A DNA stretch of 5,270 nucleotides from Methylophilaceae bacterium (GTDB lineage: Bacteria > Pseudomonadota > Gammaproteobacteria > Burkholderiales > Methylophilaceae), in NCBI GenBank assembly GCA_017880825.1, contig JADGRN010000118.1, forward strand, positions 1 to 5,270, in the 5' to 3' direction. Positions 1-5,270 of the stretch are shown here, piece by piece. The stretch's first letter is position 1. The number at the start of each line of letters is the position of its first letter. Made by a program: the position numbers and the translations under genes. The notes below the pieces were generated by a model that was not told where the DNA came from, searched no databases, and saw only the letters and a list, made by a program, of their open reading frames with translations.

Positions 1-711
1 CTGGACAAAATCGATCCAGACAAGGATATCAGGATTTCTTTGATAGAGGCGAGTGATCGAGTACTACCAGCCCTACCCCCAAGGTTATCCCATGCCGTAG
101 TCGAAGAGCTACATAAGCTCAGAGTTAATCTTTACACAGGCGAGCGTGTAACGGAGGTGACGGACAAAGGTGTACGCACGCATAGTGGCCGCTTTATGCC
201 GTCTGAATTGGTGGTGTGGGCAGCAGGAATCAAGGCGCCTGACTTTTTGAGCAATCTTGAGGGCCTGGAAACCAATCGCATCAATCAATTGGTGGTATCA
301 AGGACCCTTCAAACCTCGCTTGACCCCAATATTTTTGCCTTTGGCGATTGCGCAGCCTGTCCGTGGCCAGGCAATGAGGAAAATGTGCCACCGCGGGCTC
401 AGGCTGCTCATCAGCAAGCTTCTATGTTGGTTAAGACGGTTAAGCGCATTATGGCAGGTAAGTCCTTGCCGGAGTATTCCTATCGAGACTATGGTTCACT
501 GGTTGGTCTTGGCCGTTACAGCACTGTTGGTAGCTTGATGGGAGCTCTCGCCGGGGGCAGTATGTACATTGAGGGATTATTTGCGCGCCTGATGTATAAA
601 TCACTATACAAAATGCATTTGATGACATTACATGGATTCTTCTCTGTGTTTTTGCAAACACTGGCCAGAATAATTACTCGCAGAACTGAATCTCGAGTGA
701 AGTTACATTAA
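1..711 (+). CDS. ndh: Type II NADH:quinone oxidoreductase (NDH-2), C-terminal part, 5'-truncated by the window edge
   Basis: NDH-2 is a single-subunit, non-proton-pumping flavoprotein on the cytoplasmic face of the inner membrane that passes electrons from NADH to quinone. The frame is open from base 1 to TAA at 709-711, giving 236 visible residues against about 430 in E. coli Ndh, so the N-terminal FAD-binding Rossmann fold lies outside. Visible, numbering from the first codon: the end of the NADH-binding domain with LIEASDRVLP near 14-23; VVWAAGI near 71-77; the second FAD-contact motif FAFGDCA near 112-118; and the quinone/FAD-site stretch VPPRAQAAHQQA near 129-140. YGSLVGLG and STVGSLMG follow, then a C-terminal membrane-anchoring amphipathic region with LYKMHLMTLHGFF, ending in KLH. 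As I recall it, the E. coli enzyme has the same order and the same KLH end. No frameshift or internal stop is seen. An internal TTG at 40 is not the true start, because coding continues upstream. Product assignment is secure; expression control is out of view. Confidence 0.95.
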   Translation: MDKIDPDKDIRISLIEASDRVLPALPPRLSHAVVEELHKLRVNLYTGERVTEVTDKGVRTHSGRFMPSELVVWAAGIKAPDFLSNLEGLETNRINQLVVSRTLQTSLDPNIFAFGDCAACPWPGNEENVPPRAQAAHQQASMLVKTVKRIMAGKSLPEYSYRDYGSLVGLGRYSTVGSLMGALAGGSMYIEGLFARLMYKSLYKMHLMTLHGFFSVFLQTLARIITRRTESRVKLH

Positions 712-734
712 GCTGAGCGGAATTGGCATGAAAT

Positions 735-764
735 AAAAAACCGCAGATTAAACTGCGGTTTTTT
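735..764. terminator. Bidirectional Rho-independent terminator between convergent ndh and lplT
   Basis: A perfect 12-bp inverted repeat: AAAAAACCGCAG (735-746), a 6-nt loop ATTAAA (747-752), then CTGCGGTTTTTT (753-764). The GC core is CCGCAG/CTGCGG. The A-run on one side and the T-run on the other give a U-tract in either direction, so it can terminate ndh from the left and lplT from the right. It starts 23 nt after the ndh stop. The lplT TAA (763-765) overlaps the outer two bases of the hairpin. Read directly from sequence; function is inferred from form and convergent context. Confidence 0.9.
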
Positions 765-1956
765 ATTGGTTAGGCGCTTTTTGTGTGCAATAAAGGCGGT
801 AAATAACACTCATGCTGAGACTGACAAAAAGCCCGAATGTCAGCACTATCAGATTGACAGGAAGGTCAGCCTTAACCATCAAGGTATAAGCGCCTATCAA
901 CAAAAGAATCCCCAAATTTTCATTAAAGTTTTGTACCGCGATGGAATGCCCCGCTCCAATAAGTATGTGGCCGCGATGCTGTAGCAAGGCATTCAGCGGC
1001 ACCACAAAATAGCCACTCAGTACGCCGATGAGGAAGAGCAGCACACTTGCAATCTGCCAGCTATGCACAAGCACCATGCCCATAACCAGCAAGCCCATAA
1101 CAATACCGGCCGGCAGCACCTTGATTGAATCCTCAAGCTTGACGTAGCGTGCAGCCAGTACTGACCCTACCGCAATGCCAACAGCTACAGTCGCGGTAAG
1201 TTGTGTTGAGTGGTCCAAGCCGAAATTCAGCGCGTAAGCAGCCCATGCAAGCACTACCAGGCGCAAGGTAGCACCAGCCCCCCAAAACAATGTCGTCACG
1301 GCTAGTGAAACCTGTCCCATCGGGTCATTCCACAACACTTTGAACGAATGCCAGAAGTCACTCAGCATATAAAGTGGATTTTTCTTGGGCAGCTTGTGAT
1401 CGATGGGCACTTTAGGGATATAGAAATTGAACCCTGCCGCTACCATATACAAACCAATAATTAGCATCATGCAGAGATGCGGGTCTATGCTGGCAAGCTT
1501 GCCACCCAGAATGGCGCCGAGGATGATCGCCATAACCGTCGATCCTTCCATCCAGCCATTGGCTTTAACCAACATGTGTGGTGGTAAATACTCGGTAAGT
1601 ATGCCGTATTTGGCCGGGGAGTAAGCGGCCGCGCCGATGCCGACGATGCCATAGGCATAAAGTGGCTGCATGCCCAGCAACATCGCCATGCTGCCGACGA
1701 ACTTGATGGCGTTGGAGATAAACATTACCCGGCCTTTGGGCAAGGCATCCGCAAAGGACCCGACGAAAGGCGCCAGAACAATGTAGGAGATAATAAAGAA
1801 TTCCTGGAGTAGAGGCGTGTGCCAGCTTGGCGCGCTCATTTCCTGTAGTAATGCGATAGCGGCGAATAGCAGTGCATTGTCAGCGAGGGCAGACACAAAT
1901 TGTGCTGCGAGTATTAGGTAAAACCCTGAATTCATTGCTACTGAGCCATTAATCAT
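763..1956 (-). CDS. lplT: LplT-like lysophospholipid transporter (MFS)
   Basis: LplT is an inner-membrane major facilitator superfamily protein that flips lysophospholipids (e.g. 2-acyl-glycerophosphoethanolamine) to the cytoplasmic face for reacylation. The product is 397 residues, the size of the E. coli protein. LplT-typical motifs are visible: AQFVSALADNALLFA (18-32), a loop 2-3 motif FADALPKGRVM (68-78), GAAAYSPAKYGIL (108-120), KANGWMEGST (131-140), TLFWGAGATLRLVVL (222-236), PAGIVMG (282-288), FVVPLNALLQHRGH (317-330) and IAVQNFNEN (339-347). Hydrophobic segments run throughout, as expected for about 12 helices. The start is ATG at 1956; an in-frame TAA lies two codons upstream, so it cannot be longer. 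GGGAGAGAG sits 14 nt upstream, a long spacing for a ribosome site; ATG at 1935 is a shorter alternative. E. coli lplT lies beside aas, the acyltransferase/acyl-ACP synthetase gene, but here the neighbours are phoH and convergent ndh. Family call is strong; substrate is by homology. Confidence 0.88.
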   Translation of the reverse strand: MINGSVAMNSGFYLILAAQFVSALADNALLFAAIALLQEMSAPSWHTPLLQEFFIISYIVLAPFVGSFADALPKGRVMFISNAIKFVGSMAMLLGMQPLYAYGIVGIGAAAYSPAKYGILTEYLPPHMLVKANGWMEGSTVMAIILGAILGGKLASIDPHLCMMLIIGLYMVAAGFNFYIPKVPIDHKLPKKNPLYMLSDFWHSFKVLWNDPMGQVSLAVTTLFWGAGATLRLVVLAWAAYALNFGLDHSTQLTATVAVGIAVGSVLAARYVKLEDSIKVLPAGIVMGLLVMGMVLVHSWQIASVLLFLIGVLSGYFVVPLNALLQHRGHILIGAGHSIAVQNFNENLGILLLIGAYTLMVKADLPVNLIVLTFGLFVSLSMSVIYRLYCTQKAPNQ

Positions 1957-1995
1957 CGATTAGTGGCTGTCTCTCTCCCATGGTTGTTCTTGACG

Positions 1996-2014
1996 GTTAA
2001 GCTAAATGCTTAAC
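1996..2014. repeat. Perfect 7-bp inverted repeat in the phoH-lplT gap
   Basis: GTTAAGC (1996-2002), loop TAAAT (2003-2007), GCTTAAC (2008-2014). It lies 20 nt past the phoH stop and 39 nt before the lplT ATG. On the minus strand no T-run follows, so it is not a standard Rho-independent terminator for phoH. It may be a weak mRNA-end stem or an operator-like dyad for lplT, or it may be chance. No convincing -35/-10 pair was found in the 78-nt gap. Confidence 0.4.
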
Positions 2015-2034
2015 TGGTTTTGTCTTATGTTGTG

Positions 2035-3432
2035 CTAAAGCGCCTCTGCAGCAAAATCGGCAAGCCGCGAGCGCTCTCCGCGCACCAGCGTCACATGACC
2101 ATTGTGTTCCCAGCCTTTGAAGCGATCGACCACGTAAGTGAGGCCAGAGCTGCCCTCGGTCAGATAAGGCGTATCAATCTGCGCAATATTACCCAAGCAT
2201 ACTACCTTGGTGCCAGGGCCAGCACGTGTAATCAAGGTTTTCATTTGCTTGGGCGTCAGGTTTTGCGCCTCATCAATGATAAGGAATTTATGCAAAAAGG
2301 TACGGCCACGCATGAAGTTAAGTGATTTGATTTTGATGCGAGTGCGAATCAAATCCTGTGTGGCAGCCCGTCCCCATTCACCGGCCTCTTCATCAGTCTT
2401 ATTAAGGACGTCCAGATTGTCTTCCAGCGCGCCCATCCAGGGTGCCATTTTTTCTTCTTCAGTTCCAGGCAAGAAGCCTATATCTTCGCCCACCGGAACC
2501 GTAACGCGGGTCATGATGATTTCGCTGTAAATTTTTTTGTCGAGAGTTTGCGTAAGCGCCGAAGCCAGTGTGAGCAGTGTTTTGCCAGTACCGGCCTGCC
2601 CCAACAGGGTGATGAAATCAACTTCCGGATCCATCAGTATATTAAGGGCGAAATTCTGTTCGCGATTGCGCGCCGTAATGCCCCAGACATTATTCTTATG
2701 CTGTGTGTAGTCTTTGACCACTTCCAGCACGGCAGTAATTCCCTCCAGCTTACGTACGACAGCGTGGAACGGCTTCTCAAACTCAAAGTAGACAAACTGA
2801 TTGACCAAAAAGCTTGAGCACAGCGGGCCGGTGATGCGATAGAACATGCGCCCGGCGTCCTGCCATGACTCCATGGCCTTACTGTGTTTATCCCAGAAAT
2901 TGGCTGGGAGATCTTTCATGCCGGTATACAGCAGATCGGTATCTTCCAGCACCTTGTCATTGAAGTAATCTTCGGCAGGCACACCTATGGCGCGGGCCTT
3001 GATGCGGATGTTGATATCCTTGCTGACCAGGATGACTTGTCGTTTCGGATTTTTTTTCTGCAAATCCAGCACTACGCCAAGAATCTGGTTATCGGCCTTG
3101 CCTCCGGCCAGCATCGGCAGCTCAATATCAACCGCATTGGTTTGCAGAAACAAGCGCCCACTGATGTGCTTGTTGCCGTTAGTGGATAGCGGACAACCCT
3201 GTTCAAGATTGACTAATTTAAGGCCGACGATTTCTTCCAGATTGCGGCTGGCTTGGCGAGCATTGCGTGCAACTTCGGTCATGCCTTTTTTGTTGTTGTC
3301 CAGTTCTTCCAGCGTAACCATAGGCAGATAAATGTCATGCTCCTCAAATCGGAACAGGCTGGAAGGGTCATGCATCAGTACATTGGTGTCGAGCACAAAC
3401 AGCTTGGTGCTGGCGTTACGCTTACTAATCAT
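2035..3432 (-). CDS. PIN-PhoH family protein (PhoH2/YlaK type): putative RNase with ATPase/helicase domain
   Basis: 465 residues, close to the usual length of PhoH2-type proteins (B. subtilis YlaK is about 440). The N-terminal PIN domain (about 10-145) shows VLDTNVLMHDP with D15, the acidic cluster LEELD (41-45), KADNQI with D114, and LVSKDINIRIKA with D139, i.e. the set of acidic metal-binding residues expected of a PIN nuclease. After a linker of about 100 residues, the PhoH P-loop domain has Walker A GQAGTGKT (278-285), VPVGEDIGFLPGT (312-324), Walker B FLIIDEAQN (383-391) and a C-terminal RGERSRLA (451-458). Mycobacterial PhoH2 is described as a sequence-specific RNase/RNA helicase; that role here is inferred. 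The start is ATG at 3432, with GGAAAG nine nt upstream. It lies 18 nt after the peroxiredoxin stop, so the two are probably one transcript. It differs from short PhoH (YbeZ type), which lacks the PIN domain. It appears intact; the biological target is unknown. Confidence 0.93.
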   Translation of the reverse strand: MISKRNASTKLFVLDTNVLMHDPSSLFRFEEHDIYLPMVTLEELDNNKKGMTEVARNARQASRNLEEIVGLKLVNLEQGCPLSTNGNKHISGRLFLQTNAVDIELPMLAGGKADNQILGVVLDLQKKNPKRQVILVSKDINIRIKARAIGVPAEDYFNDKVLEDTDLLYTGMKDLPANFWDKHSKAMESWQDAGRMFYRITGPLCSSFLVNQFVYFEFEKPFHAVVRKLEGITAVLEVVKDYTQHKNNVWGITARNREQNFALNILMDPEVDFITLLGQAGTGKTLLTLASALTQTLDKKIYSEIIMTRVTVPVGEDIGFLPGTEEEKMAPWMGALEDNLDVLNKTDEEAGEWGRAATQDLIRTRIKIKSLNFMRGRTFLHKFLIIDEAQNLTPKQMKTLITRAGPGTKVVCLGNIAQIDTPYLTEGSSGLTYVVDRFKGWEHNGHVTLVRGERSRLADFAAEAL

Positions 3433-3441
3433 CAGGCAAGG

Positions 3442-3447
3442 CTTTCC
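3442..3447 (-). promoter_or_regulatory. Ribosome binding site of the PIN-PhoH gene
   Basis: GGAAAG on the minus strand, with 9 nt to ATG at 3432. It lies wholly within the 18-nt gap after the peroxiredoxin stop and supports the chosen phoH start. Read from sequence; strength not measured. Confidence 0.45.
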
Positions 3448-3450
3448 AGA

Positions 3451-3906
3451 TTAAAGAGTGTTAACAAAATCAAGTACTTCACGTGCATGACCATCCACTT
3501 TGACAGCACGCCATTCGCAAACCAACTTGCCGGTTGTATCAATCACAAAAGTGCTGCGTTGTATGCCGCGCACCTGTTTTCCATACATGGTTTTTAGCTT
3601 CATCACGTCAAATAGATTGCAGGCCAGTTCGCTACCGTCGGAGAGCAGGTCGAACGGTAAACTGAATCTGGCTTTGAAGTTTTCATGTGATTTGATGCTG
3701 TCGCGCGAGATGCCAACAATAATCGTATTGGCATTTGTAAAGTCAACGTGGAGGTCGCGGAACTGCTGGCTTTCACTGGTACAACCAGGCGTGGCATCTT
3801 TTGGGTAAAAATAAATTACCAGCACTTTGCCAAGGTGGTCGGATAGCTTGAAAGTTTTTCCACTGGTAGCAGGGAGTTCAAAATCAGGAACGACTTGATT
3901 GAGCAT
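3451..3906 (-). CDS. bcp: Thioredoxin-dependent peroxiredoxin, Bcp/PrxQ family
   Basis: A cytoplasmic thiol peroxidase that reduces H2O2 and organic hydroperoxides and is usually re-reduced by thioredoxin. With ATG at 3906 it is 151 residues, the usual Bcp size. An in-frame GTG at 3927 would add seven residues, but the product from the ATG (MLNQVVPDFELPATSG) fits the family N-terminus better; neither start has a strong ribosome site. Numbering from this ATG: YFYPKDATPGCT (32-43) holds the peroxidatic cysteine C42 with its conserved T39 and P40, followed by QQFRDLH; GISRDSIKSHENFK (65-78); R117 lies in GIQRSTFVID (114-123). The resolving cysteine found five residues after the peroxidatic one in E. 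coli Bcp is absent (Q47 instead). Other cysteines are C96 (in ELACNLFDV) and C130 (LVCEW). The kinase gene ends 74 nt upstream with a hairpin between; phoH follows by 18 nt, suggesting a bcp-phoH operon. Family assignment is secure; the recycling mechanism is open. Confidence 0.93.
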   Translation of the reverse strand: MLNQVVPDFELPATSGKTFKLSDHLGKVLVIYFYPKDATPGCTSESQQFRDLHVDFTNANTIIVGISRDSIKSHENFKARFSLPFDLLSDGSELACNLFDVMKLKTMYGKQVRGIQRSTFVIDTTGKLVCEWRAVKVDGHAREVLDFVNTL

Positions 3907-3942
3907 AATTAGCAAAGGATTCCACACACCGCCATTGTTGTT

Positions 3943-3965
3943 AAAAAGCCCGCTTAAAGCAAGCT
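3943..3965 (-). terminator. Probable Rho-independent terminator of the sensor kinase gene
   Basis: On the minus strand: AGCTTGC (3965-3959), loop TTTAA (3958-3954), GCGGGCT (3953-3947), running into five Ts (3947-3943). The 7-bp stem includes two G-U pairs, so it is moderate in strength. It lies 15 nt after the kinase stop codon and 36 nt before the bcp ATG. If active, bcp needs its own promoter, which would have to overlap or follow this hairpin; no clear one was seen. Confidence 0.5.
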
Positions 3966-3980
3966 GGATATAACAAGAAT

Positions 3981-5270
3981 CTAGACCTTTTCTGTGACGC
4001 TGTTATTTCTGGGTAGTTCTATCTCGACCAAAGTACCGCCGTCATCTCTGGCTTTGAAGATGATGCTGCCACCCAACTCCTCACAAACTTTGATGCAAAA
4101 GGGGATACCCAAACCGGTACCAAAGCGCTTGGTAGAAGGGCCGGGGCTGGCACTGTGGGGGTCGGGCGTAAATGGCATACCGGACCCACGGTCAGCGATT
4201 GTAAGGCGCACGCTATCTTTATCAAGGTCGGCAAAAATTTCGATAAGCGATTCTCTCGATGACGCTTCTGTTGCATTCAGTAATAGATTATAGAGCGCCT
4301 GCTCCAGCAGATGTCCGTCTGTAAAGATACGATCTTCCTGGTTTCCCCATGCTGGTTGTTTCAGTGCGATGGATTTCTCGCGCAGTTTTTGCTGCAATGG
4401 AACCAGTGCTCCGGCAATAATCTCGCCCAGCGAAGTTTCTGAGTAATGCGGTTTGAGAGGGTGCAGATAGGCAAGCAAGGAACCAGTCCAGCGCTCCAGG
4501 CGGTCTACCGTGCTGATAATCGCTGTCAAAGAATCTCGCGTATCTCTATCCAGCTCCGCACTATCAGTCACTTGTGCCGTTGCCCGAATACTGGCCAGAG
4601 GATTGCGAATGTTGTGCGCCAGCATCGGCACCAGCAGGCCTTGTGCAGCTTGCTTCTCGGTGCGGATCAGTGCTTCCTGGCTACGCTTCAGGTCTTCAGC
4701 CATAAGGTTGATGGCTCGCGACAATTCAGCAAGCTCGGCGGCACCGGCTTCCGGCACCTTGTGTTCCAGCCTGCCAGCACTAATCTCGGTGGTGGCATGC
4801 AAAATCTCTTCAATTGGCCTGACGATGGCGCGTTTCAGAAATAATCGCGAGAACAGCAGCAACATTAGAGCAAGCAAAATAGGGATGGCGAGCAAGAATA
4901 CCGAGGTATGTTTGGCATCTTCAAGTCTTTGGGCAAGCTCCTGCTGCTTGAGGCCCAGCAGCAGCTCGGCATTTTTAGATACGTTTTCAAAGCGACGAAA
5001 AATGACCGATTCCAGATCGATGTTTAACGTTTTTTGCAGCGCTTCTCCGCTGAGTTCATGGTGACGGTCGAGGATGATGCTGGTCTCTGACACAAAGGAG
5101 GAGTAACTGGCTTGTAGCTCATGCACAGCAGCCTGCTCTTCGCGGCCTATTGCCAGTGTATGTAGCTGAGCGAAGTGTTTGCCTACTGATTTGGTATAAG
5201 CATCATATTCGTTGCGCGCTTCAGGGTCGGCCAGAAAATAGGCATCGAACAGCTCTTTCATCTGTCGATA
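3981..5270 (-). CDS. HAMP-domain sensor histidine kinase, N-terminus cut by the window edge
   Basis: A membrane sensor kinase of a two-component system. The frame is open to the window's right end; ATG at 5261 is probably internal, because coding continues upstream (Y-R-Q before it) and the first membrane segment is missing. Numbering from that Met: 1-118 is a largely helical, charged sensor region, presumably extracytoplasmic, without a recognised ligand motif. A membrane helix follows at about 119-142. HAMP covers about 143-195 (RPIEEIL, then EISAGRLEHKVPE), with a coiled linker to 208. The HisKA H-box LAHNIRNPLASI (214-225) has phospho-acceptor H216. The HATPase_c domain has the N-box NLLLNATEA (325-333), G1 DRGSGM (357-362) and G2 GTGLGIPF (381-388). 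Oddly, the residue after H216 is N217, where most HisKA kinases have E or D. It ends with TAG at 3981-3983. No response regulator gene is visible; it may lie upstream of the kinase, beyond the right edge. Stimulus unknown. Confidence 0.92.
   Translation of the reverse strand, partial: YRQMKELFDAYFLADPEARNEYDAYTKSVGKHFAQLHTLAIGREEQAAVHELQASYSSFVSETSIILDRHHELSGEALQKTLNIDLESVIFRRFENVSKNAELLLGLKQQELAQRLEDAKHTSVFLLAIPILLALMLLLFSRLFLKRAIVRPIEEILHATTEISAGRLEHKVPEAGAAELAELSRAINLMAEDLKRSQEALIRTEKQAAQGLLVPMLAHNIRNPLASIRATAQVTDSAELDRDTRDSLTAIISTVDRLERWTGSLLAYLHPLKPHYSETSLGEIIAGALVPLQQKLREKSIALKQPAWGNQEDRIFTDGHLLEQALYNLLLNATEASSRESLIEIFADLDKDSVRLTIADRGSGMPFTPDPHSASPGPSTKRFGTGLGIPFCIKVCEELGGSIIFKARDDGGTLVEIELPRNNSVTEKV

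Noticed and set aside
1990..1995. TTGACG on the plus strand as a possible -35 box.
   Set aside because: No -10-like hexamer lies at a proper distance, and no plus-strand gene follows; the strand is antisense to phoH.
2020..3597. Several plus-strand open frames of about 90-114 codons opposite phoH and bcp.
   Set aside because: All are antisense to conserved coding sequence, overlap one another, and lack recognisable domains.
3934..3962. Weak minus-strand promoter-like pair TTGCTT / AACAAT before bcp.
   Set aside because: Only three and four of six matches respectively, and it overlaps the terminator-like hairpin; not enough to call.
4510..5064. A 184-codon open frame on the plus strand opposite the kinase gene.
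   Set aside because: It is antisense to a well-supported kinase with intact motifs. Its translation is rich in Ser, Arg and Cys and resembles no known fold, as expected of a shadow frame.
1..5270. Search for a mobile element, CRISPR array, toxin-antitoxin pair or defence system, including reading the PIN domain as a VapC toxin.
   Set aside because: No direct-repeat array, transposase, integrase or short toxin/antitoxin pair is visible. The PIN domain is fused to a full PhoH ATPase in a normal-length housekeeping protein, with no antitoxin gene upstream.

Overview
The window looks like ordinary chromosomal core sequence of a proteobacterium, most likely a betaproteobacterium. This rests on my recollection of family resemblance: a PrxQ/Bcp-type peroxiredoxin directly followed by a PIN-PhoH gene is a common betaproteobacterial arrangement, and the NDH-2 C-terminus and LplT-like transporter are close to enteric homologues. 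Base composition is near-balanced and codon use looks even across genes. A Nitrosomonadales/Methylophilaceae-type host would fit, but genus cannot be assigned from here.

Layout. Positions 1-711 (+) hold the C-terminal half of a type II NADH dehydrogenase (ndh), cut by the left edge. It converges on a block in which all remaining genes lie on the minus strand. A strong symmetrical hairpin with A/T flanks (735-764) sits between the convergent genes and can end transcription from both sides; it overlaps the stop codon of the transporter gene. On the minus strand, read right to left, come a HAMP/HisKA/HATPase sensor histidine kinase (3981-5270, N-terminus beyond the right edge), a terminator-like hairpin (3943-3965), a Bcp/PrxQ peroxiredoxin (3451-3906), a PIN-PhoH ATPase (2035-3432) 18 nt downstream, then a 78-nt gap with a perfect inverted repeat, and an LplT-like lysophospholipid transporter (763-1956).

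How they work together. The peroxiredoxin and PhoH genes are close enough to be co-transcribed and would give a small stress-response pair: peroxide detoxification plus a putative RNA-acting nuclease/ATPase. The kinase is probably a separate unit ending at the hairpin before bcp, and its response regulator is not in view. ndh feeds electrons from NADH to quinone, and LplT flips lysophospholipids at the inner membrane; neither has an obvious functional tie to the middle pair. No mobile element, CRISPR array, tRNA, rRNA or clear phage/defence system was seen. The points worth a second look are at residue level: the H-box of the kinase, the missing +5 resolving cysteine of the peroxiredoxin, and lplT without an adjacent aas in view.
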